From Gnetum montanum (lineage: Eukaryota; Streptophyta; Gnetopsida; Gnetales; Gnetaceae), in the NCBI GenBank assembly GCA_015680685.1, contig MNCI01023285.1, positions 5,260-69,259 of the forward strand: a stretch of DNA of 64,000 nucleotides. Direction: 5' to 3'. The notes under the pieces were generated by a model, which was not told the origin of the DNA, made no database searches, and was given only the letters and a program-made list of their open reading frames with translations. Both the position numbers and the translations under genes were made by a program. Numbering within the stretch: position 1 is the first letter of the stretch; each line of letters opens with the position of its first letter. Below are positions 1 through 11,300 of the stretch, piece after piece.

Positions 1-90
1 GTTATCAAACAAGGGAGAGCTGCCTCTTATTTATAGATATGGCGGTNGAATTACATTCACCACACTGCGGGTAGACACAGGAAAAATAAN
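1..90. other. Gap-flanked duplicate sequence, probable assembly artefact
   Basis: Bases 1-46 repeat 209-254, and 48-89 repeat about 116-157. Single undetermined bases at 47 and 90 bound the repeated pieces. Short exact copies set between single Ns and followed by the same sequence in normal order look like contig ends that were not merged, not a biological duplication. Confidence 0.6.
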
Positions 91-358
91 GTCACACTCA
101 AATAAAGACACTGTAGAATTACATTCACCACACTGCGGGTAGACACAGGAAAAATAATCTAACTCTGGAGGGATCAAACTGCCAGAGCTTCACTACTTCT
201 AACTCCTAGTTATCAAACAAGGGAGAGCTGCCTCTTATTTATAGATATGGCGGTGGATTGCAATATTGCGTACACGATATCAAAGGGAAAACGCGATATC
301 GTGTACGCGATATCACGGGGGATGCGATATTGCGGCCTATGCGAATTGCGTCTCATCA
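91..358 (-). mobile_element. Partial LTR of the TGATGAG...CTCATCA Ty3/gypsy family
   Basis: This stretch matches the end of the LTRs at 55790-56679 and 61563-62462 in the same minus orientation. Shared parts are the AATAAAG-like region, the 'gggagagctgcctcttattt' block with TTATTTATAG (TATA box on the minus strand), a run of GATATC/CGCGATATC palindromes, and the terminal CTCATCA at 352-358. The other LTR end lies outside the window or in the gap-damaged edge. Whether it is a solo LTR or part of an element cannot be seen. Confidence 0.7.
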
Positions 359-459
359 ATAAATGTGCAAGCAATTTTCTCTTGAATTTAAATATTTTAT
401 TTTATTTTATTCTTTTTTAGAAAATTAAGATTTTAGTCAAACATTTATCTTTTTTAGCC

Positions 460-3400
460 CATTGGTTTCTTCCTCACTCATCAACTATGGCTACCTATGA
501 GTATGGAAAAGGTGGTGTTGTCATTCTCTTTTCCTACTATTGGAAAGATAAACTTATATAAAGTAATTTTGATTCAAGTCATAGAGTTATTTGGGTGATC
601 TTCTTCTTCTCGCATGGTCCTTTAAGTATATGTTCAATTTACGATCTTAATGATTCTGCAAAACATGCTCTATTATGATAGGAACTTGTAATTTCCCTTC
701 CATCTATTTCTTGGATTTTTGGAGGTAATTTTAATATGAGAAAATGTTCTAATGATAACTTGGGAGATTTTCCTTTTCTATTACCAACAAATGAGTATAG
801 AATTGGTCTAATTTTAGGGAAAAGTTTTATCTTATAAATGTGGATGATGCTTCTACAAGTGATCTTCTTCATAGATATACCTTTTGTAATCTTTGTCCTA
901 GGTAAGCTCGCATTTATAGTTGGTTGGACAAGTTTTATTTTTCTATTCTTTCTTTCTAGTAGGCCACTTCTACTAGTATTGTTCATTAACATGCAACTCT
1001 GTTATATCATTTCCCCATTGCCATGTTAATTCAAGTTAATAGTAGTTACCTTAAGCATAATTTCTATCTTTTTCAATTACATAGTAATTGTTTCTCATCC
1101 CCTACTACTCAACAAATTCTCTCAAGTCCTTGAAATGCTAAATCAAGGCCCTCAAATCAAGTGGGTGGGATTCAATGGTGGCATCATGATACTTATAAAG
1201 TGTATAATTTTAATCGCTATTATGGTAAGTAAGTGGCTTCTCATACTAGATGAGAGTATAACAACATTCAATCTAGTATTAAATGACTTTCAAATCAGTT
1301 AGTTCAAGAGCCTTTCAACTCACAAGTTCATGAGAATTTGGCTAAAGACTAATTAGCTTTTCAATAGTTGGATGTTTATAGGACACAAAGTATCTTAATC
1401 AAAATTAGGCTTGGTTAAAAATTCAAGATGAACACTGTAAGGAAATTTTCAAATATCTAAATAGTTCATCTTCTTTGCATTCTTTGGACAAAATTTCAAT
1501 TTATGGTACCATCATCACTAACCATAACATGTTTCTTTTCTATCTTAGAAATTATTTTGAAGCTTTGTTTACTACTACCCTTGTGGATATTTCTTCCTTT
1601 GAGGCAACTACTATTAAATATCCTATTCTAGTTAATTCTACTATGTTGCAAATTTTAGAAGCTAATATCACGCACACAAAACTTCAAGAGTAATGCTTTA
1701 AAATGTGCAATGGTAAGGCATTAGGTTTTGATGGCTTTTCAGTTGAGTTTGTTAGGAATCATTGAGATCTTATTAGCGATGATCTCTTCTAGGTTATTAG
1801 TGAGTCTATTCATGCTGGTTCTTTGGGGCCAAAATTAAATCAGAAAATAATTTGGCTTCTATCAAAATCTAGGGATCTTACTTATATCTCTAGCTAGTAA
1901 CCCATCATGCTTCTTAATGTGATGTATAAAGTTTGGGCTAAATGCTTGACATAACATTTAAAGAAGATTCATTGTCATATTATTTTATCTAAACAATTAG
2001 GTTTTGTTCTTTATAGATATATTTTAAATAATGTGATTGTTGCTTGGGAATGTCTTCAGTGGGTAGACGATGAGGGTCAGGAGATTTTCTTTATGAAGCT
2101 TGATTATGCAAAGGCTTATGACAATATTAAGTGGGACTTCATTTTGCATATCATGACTAAACTTGGTTTCAACTCCAAGTTTCTGCATATGATGAAATGC
2201 TTATTCTTAGATGCTACTACTAGAACAGCTATTACATTTGGTATCACTTCTTCTTTGTCTATTCACAAGTTAGTAAGACAAGGTTATCATCTTTCTTCTT
2301 ATCTATTTTTTATTGTAGCAGAGTTTCTTTGTCATCAATTAAATTATGCTATTCAAAATAAGGCTATCATTGGAGTTCTTATTTTTACTCCTCAACATCA
2401 ACTTCTTAATATGCATTTTTCTATCAACTCCTTTTTTCTTATTCAAAATACACTTGCTAATCACATCGCCTCTTGTTTTAGGTGAATCAATATTGCTCTC
2501 TTTTTGGCTATACTATTAATTGGATTAAATCCTCTATTATGGTTTCAAAAATAATTATCATTATTTGCTTGACAAAAATTGGAAGCTAATCCATGATCAA
2601 GATATCATTAAGATTTTGAGAATTTCCTTTCATTTTAAAGGATCTACTTTAGCTCTCTAGAACTAAATGGTATATTGAATTCAGAAGAAACTTGATAAAT
2701 GGAAGACAAAACCCTTTACTCTTACAAGTAAGTATCTAGTTTGTAAATCTAATTATGCCTCTACTCATGTGTATTATTCTGTGTTGGGATCCCTCTTAAG
2801 TTGCTCATCAAAAGTTGGAATGGTTATTTTGAGATTTCATATGGTCTTTTCAAATTTCTCAAAAATGTTTCACTAGTGCACAGGATATTTTTACTCTTCC
2901 TAAGAAAAAAGGTGATTTGGATCTTTTAATTTCTTTCGAATAGGGGCTTAGTTTGGTGGCAAAGTAGTTGTTTTAGCATTTGGATACTTCAGACATTACT
3001 GGAACTCTCCTCTTGCTAAGGCTACAAAAAGCATTTCCCGAAAAAAAAAGCCATTTTGGAAAGGCATCCACTAAGTGAATTGGTTCTTTCTCCTCATTGA
3101 TTATCATTCATGGATCTCAAGTCTTCAAAAGCATTTGGAGGGCTAAACAAGTATTACAAAATTACATAGACTAGGCTAATGTTAAGATCAATCCTACTCC
3201 TCTTTATGAGCTTTCTCTATGGTGGTTACCTCTTTCACTTGCTCCACTTGCTACTATGAATTCTTGTGTGACTACTTGTTGGTTTCATAAGGGAGTGATT
3301 TCTCTTAGTTTTCTATGTCATCCTGACGAATGGATTTTTTGAGAAATTTTTGATAATGTGTATGGGGTATCTACAACCATATTCATTGTTTTGATCAAAT

Positions 3401-4080
3401 TTATAATTTAATTCATCACTATCTATAGTTAGATGCTTTGGTATAAAGTATTTTTTATAACCTTTATTTAACTAATGAATTGAAACCTTTGCCTTCTAAG
3501 TTGCATATTTCATTTCAACTTTTGCCTAACTCCTCAATCGTTGTTAATCACTGAAATAGGTTTTGGCATAAACAAAAATAAAAAAAATTTTGGATGTCCA
3601 CCTTCAAGTGAATATGGAAGCTTGCTACTTTACCTAAAATTTAATAGTTTCCTTGGTATCTCGTTCACTAGGGTTTACCTATTAGCAAATGCCTTAAACA
3701 TATTGGGGTTCATACTCTTGTTTGCGCTTTCTATGAATCTATAGATGATTTTGTTCATGTCTTTTAACAATGTTCTTTTGCTCAACATAATTGGATTTGG
3801 GCACACAAATTTATTTCAAATTATTAGCTATCTCAAGATGATGTTTTTTTTTTGGCCTTTTGCTTATTACTTCCATGAATTTTAAATTTCTTTGGAATGT
3901 TATTAGGCCTATTGTTATCTTTCATGTTTGGAAGTGAAGATGCAATATCATTTTTCAGAAAACTAAATATTCAAATATTTATCATTTGATTATTGCAAAG
4001 AATCATAAATCTTTTGCCCTTTTCATTTCCAAATTATATCCCAAACCTCAATTGAGTTGTATGAGCAATAGAGGCTCTAG
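460..4080 (+). mobile_element. Decayed L1-type LINE, ORF2 relic (EN, RT, zf-RVT)
   Basis: Translated pieces follow the order of a plant L1 ORF2. An endonuclease-like part lies at about 500-1000: SHRVIWVIFF, then GGNFNM near 714-740, then a GKLAFI/GWTSFIF segment. GKALGFDGFS near 1710 and the reverse transcriptase follow; KLDYAKAYDNIKWDF at about 2093-2141 is the motif with the first catalytic Asp, and VRQGYHLSSYLF follows near 2270. ASTHVYYS lies near 2757. The zinc-knuckle RVT region (FVHVF, QCSFAQHNW) lies near 3750. Stops and frameshifts occur throughout, so it is inactive. The part from 2757 onward is clearly homologous to the better preserved LINE at 6335-7977 on the other strand. Exact ends and target duplications were not identified. 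Confidence 0.8.
2033..2485 (+). pseudogene. LINE reverse transcriptase open fragment
   Basis: This is the longest open piece (about 150 codons) of the L1-type LINE relic. It holds the RVT_1 motif with first catalytic Asp (LDYAKAYDNIKWDF) and the motif-B-like VRQGYHLSSYLF. The later YADD/FADD motif is not recognisable before the frame is lost. It is a fragment of a dead element, not a host gene. Confidence 0.75.
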
Positions 4081-4502
4081 TGCAAGTAACCTTATTTAGC
4101 GTAGTTCTCTATAAGGGAGCCATAGATAATTTTGTTCGTGTCTTTTAGCAATGTTCTTTTGCTCAACATAATTGGATTTGGAAACCCAAAGTTATCTCAA
4201 ATTATTAGGTATCTCAAGATGATGTTTTTTTTTCGCTTTATGCTTATTGCTTTCATGCATGTCAAATTTCTTTGGAATGTTATTATGCCTATTGCTGTCT
4301 TTGATGTTTGGAAGCACATATGCAATATCGTTTTTTTAGAAAACCAAATATTCAAATATTTATGATTTGATTATTGCAAAGAAATCATAAATCTTATGCC
4401 TTGTCCATTTCTAAATTATCCTCTAAACCTTGGCTCAAATTTATGAGCCATAGAGGCTTTAGTGTAAGTAACCTTATTTAGCATAGTTCTCTATAAAGGA
4501 GC
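3741..4502 (+). repeat. Direct tandem duplication, unit about 381 bp
   Basis: The sequence starting 'atagatgattttgttcatg' at 3741 recurs as 'atagataattttgttcgtg' at 4122. The two copies stay collinear through 'taaccttatttagc' (about 4087 and 4469) to about 4502. The unit is the C-terminal zf-RVT part plus 3' end of the adjacent LINE. Scattered differences between copies show that the duplication is old. Confidence 0.85.
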
Positions 4503-4705
4503 TCTTCTTTTTAATTCTAGCTATCATCTACTTGATTTGATTCTTTCTTCATCCTACTTGTACTATTGATTATAGTCAATCTTTGGTGAAAAGTGAATTC
4601 TTGAAAGGGTGCCTCTTTCCTTTATTATTTGCCTAATTGTAAGGATGAAATCTTGAGTAGGCATCCCCAAATCTACTAAGTCTTTCCTTTCTTATTATTT
4701 CTATC

Positions 4706-5542
4706 TGATGAAGTGTCATTAAGTCGATGCGTCGATGGGGCCCCGTTTACGCAGCCACATATCCTAGCCTATAAATAAAAGGGCCTTCCGCCTCATTTAG
4801 ACATCCTTTTGTCATTTGTAGCTAGACTCTTTCAGTTTGTTTCCATAGGAGTTAGAATATTTTCCCAGTGCATGCCCGCAGTGTGATGCTTGTAATTGTA
4901 CGGTACCTTTATTCGAGTGTGACGTACTTGGACGTGCACATGACCGAAAATAAAGATCGAGATTACTTCATCATTGCAGCATTCACTTAGTTTTAATTGT
5001 CTAGTTTAATTGTTAATTGTTATTGTTATTTATTGCTTTCTTAGTTAATATTTATTGTTTTCTTAATTAATATTTCTTTATCATCATTTACTATTCCTGT
5101 TATTAAATACAGAATGAGTACAACTTAATCACGAGCATTTAAGTGTGACTACTTGGTAACCTAGCAGCATACCTAGGATCTACGCTTGGTAATCCCAGTA
5201 GTAGTTGTGCACGGGGTCCAAGATGTGTACGGATGATTAAGGAACGGATGCTCATCGCACTTAGGTTAGCTTAGACTTCATTTCCTATTTCTCATTAGTT
5301 TAATCAATATTATTCTTCATTGTCTCTAAGAGTAGCATTAGTTTAGGATTACATCATACGCCTCACTCTGGACTAAACCATACGTGACAAAGCAAATACT
5401 AGTCCAGGTGGGAAGATAGCGAACTACGATCAACGTGTAACTATCTAGATACCACAACTAGCTTGTCCGCGGAGTTCGATCGGATTGTGCATGAACGCTT
5501 GTATTCATATGGTTGGGCGTAGGGGTACCTCGCTGCTCATCA
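4706..5542 (+). mobile_element. Solo LTR, Ty3/gypsy family with TGATGA...TCATCA ends
   Basis: An 837-bp LTR begins TGATGAAG and ends CTCATCA. It is flanked by the 5-bp target duplication CTATC at 4701-4705 and 5543-5547. Inside are CCTATAAATA near 4770 (TATA box), AATAAAGATCGAGATTAC near 4949 (polyadenylation region), and a downstream part collinear with the LTR at 48656-49487. No primer binding site or coding sequence follows. The perfect duplications on both sides indicate LTR-LTR recombination that left a solo LTR. Confidence 0.9.
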
Positions 5543-5715
5543 CTATCTATTTTATTAGATGCTATTTGTAGATTTTTTTTACTCTTTATATTTGGTTTGT
5601 TAGATGCTACATGTGTATTTGATGTTGTATTTTGATTAATAAAACTTTTTTTTTTCGAGTTCAACATTCCTCCTAAATTATTATTAATTATTTTGTGTTT
5701 GATACCCTTCCTAAT

Positions 5716-5835
5716 CTAGTGCTAGTTCAACCGTTAATTTGAAAGCTCCAATTTATGGGTTCAATTTTAGTGAGCAATGCTTAGTTATAAAGTTCTAATT
5801 TAACTATGCATCCCCAAAACCATTGGGCTTTTTCT
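5716..5835 (+). repeat. SINE-like (tRNA-derived) repeat, degenerate
   Basis: It shares the order of the repeat at 6121-6245: an A-box-like stretch, 'atttgaaagct', a B-box-like GGGTTCAATTTT at 5758, then 'gttataaagttctaattt'. It is an old copy with weak promoter boxes. Confidence 0.45.
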
Positions 5836-6120
5836 TTAGGCTTTCTCTTCAATGATCTAATGTATTCTAATATTTTTTAAATATTATTATTCTTTTTTTT
5901 TGGAATTTGACACCTCTTTATAAAATTCTAATTTCACTATACATCCGTAAATATTGTTAAAAAAAAGTTTCAGATTCAACACTCCCTCTTGTAAGAATTG
6001 GACAACTTTGTACAAGTAAAACAAGACTCTCATATAGGCCTTAATTAACATATACATTTGTGTTGGCCATCTTGGTCCCAAAATTCAACGTAGACAAAGC
6101 GACCAGGAAATGGATAAACA

Positions 6121-6245
6121 ATGATGCACTAGCCTAGTGGTAAGACTCTTGATTTGAAAGTTGTAAGTTATAGTTTCAATTATGATTTGCAATGGTGAGT
6201 TATAAAGTTGTAATGAGACTATACATCTTGAAGTGTGTTTATATT
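6121..6245 (+). repeat. SINE-like (tRNA-derived) repeat
   Basis: The A-box-like TAGCCTAGTGGTAAG lies near 6130 and a degenerate B box (TAGTTTCAATTA) about 40 bp further on. The tail 'gagttataaagttgtaat' is shared with the copy at 5716-5835. The head matches repeats near 18803, 20110 and 44964. Confidence 0.55.
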
Positions 6246-6334
6246 ATAATGCCCTCAATAAATAACCTATAACTTTGAGCTTTTAAATCAAGTGTGTTAC
6301 GACTGAAGAGCTAACACACCATTGTTAACAATTC

Positions 6335-7977
6335 ACTTAGAGATAACACACCATTGTTGGGGGGGTGTCGGACCCCGAAAAGAAGATTTATTGAAATTAA
6401 AGGAGCATCAATTACAACAACTTGAATAAGTCATAAGGTTAAGGGAAGGGGAAAACTGAGAGCAACGTGAATGACACTCAGGAAACACCTTAAAAATAAA
6501 CTAGTATTAGAGGAGGTACCCCAAGTTGGGACACAACCAAATGTTCGCACAGACTAGCTTTTTACAAAATAGAATGACATAGAATTTGATGCTAAGTGTA
6601 ACTAAAACACATAGGTCTTTCCCATAGCTGCAGGAGATGAACCAATTGATGACTATCCAGATTGAACTTGGATGCTTGAGATGTGAGTTGAAAATAGGTG
6701 AGGCAAAAGATCTGCAACATCTCCAACCTGGTAAGCAAACATTTGTTAGAATACTCTGTCTTTTGAAATAGAACATGGCATCTTCGCTTCCAAATATAAT
6801 ATAAAATAATAGGTCTAATAACTTTCCACAGAAAATTAAGATTAGTAGAAGTAATGTTCAAGAATCCGAATATGGCATCCTCTTGAGATAGCTTGTAGGA
6901 TGGAAAAGCTTTAGAAGTCCACTGCCACACATGTTGAGCAAAGGGACATTGCCAAAACACATGGACAAAGTCATCTAGTCCACCACATAGAGGGCAAGTG
7001 GGATTAGGAATCCCAAGATATTCTAGACGTTTTCCGATAGGAAGACCATGGTGGAGAAGACACCAAAGGAACTGCTTAATTTTGGGGAGGGTCGGAAGTT
7101 TCCAAATAAGTTGGAAGAGAGGGATCCAAAATGTTTCTGACTCTTGTTTGTGCCAATATTTATTGCAACGTTGAATGACTGCAGATGGGTCGTGCATGAG
7201 ATGAAAGGGAACAGATGGCCGATAGGGAAAGAGTTTAACCCCATTAAGCCATTGAAGGCCATGAAAAAGGCTTTGCACTGTAACATCCAGGTGCCAGTGA
7301 CCGTGGAGGAAAGAGTAAATCTGAACAAGGCAATGTTTCATTGCAGCCGACTCCCCATACAAAGTGTTAAACTCAACCCCTGAAATCCAACGACTAGCAA
7401 GCCTAAGACAATTCAAGGAAATGACACCTTTTCGATACCACGAGGTAGCCACCTTAGCATTTGTGATAGCAAGGGGAGCGGGTGACAGAGGTAACCACCA
7501 CGGACACACTTTAGAGAGGATAGTAGGGTTGATTTTAACGTTGGTCCAGTCTATGTGAGTGTGTACAATTTGCCAGGCCCTCCAAATGCTTTTGAAAACA
7601 TGAGATCCGGGAAGAATGATAGTGAGGGGGGAAAGAATCCAATTAACGAAATGGATGTCTTTCCAGAAGGGCTTATTTTTAGGAAAGGCTTGATGAAGCC
7701 TTAATTGGAGGAGGGTCCCTATAATATTTGAGGCATCTAAATGTTGTACCAACCACTTAGCAACCAGGGTAATTCCTTGCTTATAGGAGTTCAAAAGGCC
7801 TAAGCCACCCTTATTCTTGGGGAGAGTAACAATAGTCCAAGCGACACGATGAAAGCCTTTTTGAGAGTCCTTGGAGGACCACATAAAGTCACGGAATAAC
7901 CGTTCTAGCTTCTGGTAGGCAGCTTGGGAGGGGGCCCAACACGAAGAGTAATACACATGGGTGGACGCGCATATGTG
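6335..7977 (-). mobile_element. 5'-truncated L1-type LINE with 12-bp flanking repeats
   Basis: The insertion is bounded by the 12-bp direct repeat TGTTAACAATTC at 6323-6334 and 7978-7989, taken as the target site duplication. The 5' end (high coordinate) starts inside ORF2 just before ASTHVYYSSCW, so most of the reverse transcriptase is missing. That is the usual result of incomplete reverse transcription. The 3' end carries about 250 bp of non-coding sequence, including a G-run ('ttgggggggtgtcgg') near 6357, and no clear A-tail. It sits directly upstream of the NAA35 start region and points away from it. Confidence 0.8.
6592..7977 (-). pseudogene. LINE ORF2 C-terminal part with zf-RVT domain, open frame
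   Basis: About 460 codons are open with no internal stop. The first part resembles the post-RT 'thumb/connector' of plant L1 ORF2 (FRDFMWSS, KGGLGLLN, FWKDIHFVNW). The second part is the zf-RVT domain (LPTLPKIKQFLWCLLHHGLP, then NPTCPLCGGLDDFVHVFWQC), with the CPxC and HxxxxC ligands intact. The frame is open at its 5' end only because of truncation, and the apparent start is a non-ATG codon at the insertion edge. Without the polymerase core it cannot encode a working enzyme. The unbroken frame suggests a younger insertion than the relic at 460-4080. Confidence 0.8.
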
Positions 7978-7989
7978 TGTTAACAATTC

Positions 7990-8259
7990 CCTTATTTATT
8001 GTATGGTAACATGCACCTCATGCAAGTTGCGCTAGGTTGAAAGTCCAATAAACTTTGCTCTCTATATTTACCAATACAGTACATTACAATGTTTTCGGTG
8101 GTTGGGATGGTTGTAACCTGTATTGATATGAACCCTAGCGGAGCAAAGGAGACACCGCGATCTTTTGATGGTGGCTTTGAAATAGTTTGTTCGTTTCAAT
8201 ACACACAGCATAAAGCGTAGAGCTTTGACTGCTGTTAAAACTGTCTCTGATACATAGAC
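7990..8259 (+). promoter_or_regulatory. Presumed NAA35 promoter and 5' untranslated region
   Basis: Only about 270 bp separate the LINE target-site repeat from the NAA35 ATG. A weak TATA-like TCTATATTTA lies at 8061-8070 and 'ccaata' occurs near 8046 and 8071. An in-frame TGA at 8248-8250 lies 12 bp before the ATG, so translation cannot start further upstream in this exon. No firm transcription start can be assigned. Regulatory sequence may continue beyond the LINE, upstream of 6323. Confidence 0.4.
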
Positions 8260-8353
8260 ATGGCTCTGCCTCTCCCTCTGCATCTGCCTCTGCCTGGAGG
8301 CGATCATACGGTCTGGGCCGATATTACGCCGTTTTTGGATGCTGTTTGTAAAG
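8260..8353 (+). CDS. NAA35: NAA35 exon 1 (start codon)
   Basis: The ATG at 8260 has G at -3 and G at +4. The exon encodes a short Leu/Pro stretch ([10 protein letters not shown]) from a CTCTGCC-like simple repeat, then [14 protein letters not shown]. It ends at G8353 before GTTAAT, and joining to exon 2 makes the Asp codon GAC, giving [11 protein letters not shown]. That matches the N-terminus expected of plant NAA35 proteins. The Leu/Pro segment may vary in length between alleles. Confidence 0.85.
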
Positions 8354-11300
8354 GTTAATAGTAAAATCATCAATTTCATGCCTAGATTTTCTTTCCCTAG
8401 TTGTCGCGTTCGATTCGTTCGGTATTCCTTTTCGTATCATCCGTTATGTTTACGTAGTGAGCCGTAAGGATTTAATACCATAAATAATCAATGAAGGACG
8501 AGACTTGAGATAACTGGGTTGTAAAGGATAGAGATTGCAATTTTGTGCCATTTGGATTTTAAAATCAAGCAGAAATGAACTTGTTATTGAATGGCTTCGT
8601 TTATATTGGTTGATGGTGTGATACCTATTACCTCAATTTTCAACGGTATGCGTGAATTTTATAAGGTACCATCATTTTGCAACCATAAGTTCGAGGGATG
8701 CGCAGGTTATAAATCTGCATTTTCAAGGTTCATAGCAAATAAATTTGCAATAGTATGATACGTTTCATGCAAAACAGGGACAAAAATAATGTCAGCATGC
8801 GGAAAAATATACACACGGGAAGGATAATTTGTAAATGGAAGTCATATTGGATGTAATGTTTCACGCTTGATATGCCAATTTTTCATAACGAAAAGCCTGA
8901 AAGAGTAGCTTGTGCGTAAACATGACCCTCGAACCAGCAACAACTGGTTTCTTGCTAATATTTACCTCATAAAATTGTCAAGCTTAACTTACACTTTTTA
9001 ACGTTCATAGGTCATGGGAGGATGCATGGTCATTTGTAGCAATAAGCAACCTGTTGTTTTCAAAATATTGATACGAATGCTTTATTCTAATGTTCTCAGA
9101 CCTTCAAGTTGGTGATCTCATTCATGGAGAAAATTTCAGTCTTTTTGAAGCAATGTCTGCATTGGAGGTATGTTCTGTCGATACTGTGAAAATAAAGTAA
9201 AGTTTCCATTTTTCAAGTTATCCCTGTATATAACATTTTTATGACTTTAACCAGAACATGAGTCAGCTGCATGGTAAATTAGTAAAGATGGGTTTCTTCA
9301 AGTTATCCACATCTATAATCTTTTTATGACTTTAATAAGAATTTCAGCGAACTGCATGAAAGGAGATTGTTTCTGGTCCAAGGAGAAAAATGTAAATGCA
9401 GCATGCTAATCTCTGTACTTTTTGGGGGTTTCTGGAATTAAAAATTATAGCCAACATAATATTAATAAAATTTAAGAAATCATGTATCCTCATGTAGCAT
9501 GATGCTAGATAGATGAGACTATGGAATGTTTTTTTAAAATTTCAATACATTGAATCGTTCATAACTTGGTAATAAAAATGTAGATTTACTTACAATCTTA
9601 AGTATAACTTGGGTGATGGGACACACTTTATATCAGTGGTTGGCGGGGATGCATTCCCGTAGAAATCTTTCCATCTGGGACATCCCCGAGATGGGGATAT
9701 GTCCCAAATGCATGGGGGACATGCTGGATGGAAAGCATGAACAAGATGAATCTGAGCAATTCTCCATGACTTGTAGTTAGAAATCAGTGTTGCGAAAGGC
9801 CAGAGGCTTCTTCAGTGCCTGTAGACACCTGATCCTACTAGGTTGTCGGTAGCTTTGCAAGGCATTGTACAACTACATTCTTTGGAAGGCCATTTAATAA
9901 CAGTTTTTGCATTTTCTTCATCAGCATGTTTGATTGTTTGATTTTTCTGCATATTATAAATGCTAAAAAGAAACTCATGGATGTAATCGAGAAATATTGA
10001 ATAAGTGCATGTTCGTTAACCTTTATATTATTTGAAGTCTTACATTGCTAATGCATCTCTGGCACATCCCTGAAAATCCCTGACATCCCTGAGATTTGTA
10101 AGTAAAATAGGTCATTACTTGGAGGTTCAATGCTCATCTTGCTAAGGCAGGGTCTTAGGAGGGTCGGTGAATGAGCAATAACTTAATTTCTTTTTAAGTA
10201 GCTATGCTCAGGCTTGAACCCAAGTCTTATGATTTGAGAAACAAGCATTGTACTGTGACTCAAAATGATGATCCTTACTTCTGTGCTAGTAAATAAAACC
10301 CTGCAAACTCTATAATTATGGCAAGTCTCAACTATCTTTCATGCAAGTGAAAGTGTTTCTATTTGTGTGAGCAAGGAAGTATGTTGATAATTGAAACATA
10401 CTTTTCTGATAATTGTCCATGAGCATAGAGCCAAGAAGTCTGGAAATGTGATAATTGTTCTAAGGTCATACCATAATCTTCCTATAGCTGTTTGGTGAGC
10501 ATTTGGCAATAATGTTATGGTCAGTGGGACATTGTTCACTTGGTTAGTGCTAGTAGTTTGTGATTTCCAAGATATAGGTTTGATCCTAAAAGGTATGCTG
10601 ATGCCAACTTGGGGGCACAGTAAAAAGATACATTCATGCTATAACTATATAAAATCATCATTAATTCCTTTGCTGATCTTAATGGTCAAGCCTATATAAA
10701 TGGGATAAAGGCACTGTGATGATTTGGTAATCATTTTATGATTTCTTTATAAATTTTTTTGATCCTGGGTGGCCCGTGCAGGATTTGAAGCTGTAGCCTA
10801 GCAATAAGGATCCACAACTGTTACCACTATGATGGAAATTCATGAAAACCTTGCATTAGTCCAAATGGCTTAAAATAGAAAGTGAAAATGGAAATAAACT
10901 TTTATGCATTTCTAGTGTTGTTCTGTTACATTTCCTTAGTTCCTGCATGCATTAGACATTTGAAATGTTTATGTTTTTAAAAATTTAGTCTTAACTGATG
11001 TATACTTGCTAAAAAGTTTTTATAACATGTAAATTGTTGTTTCCATCAAGAAAAAGATTTGATAGTTCTATGTTTGAATTGTAGTTTAACAATATATGTA
11101 GACAAAAATTGAAGGTTAAAACTTATCATGGCTAAAGTCACAAGTGTTACATTTTCTGAGTATGTATGATAGGAGATGTTGTACAGCAGTTGATAATTTG
11201 CAACTGTAAGTGCTGTGTTACCCAAGGATTGCAATCATTTTTTAAACAAGTAAAGAAATTTTTTTATTGAAGAAATATGATTTGAAGTAGGGACCATCAT

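Noticed and set aside
639-992. 117-codon minus-strand open frame
   Set aside because: It is the complement of the LINE endonuclease region, which is better explained on the plus strand.
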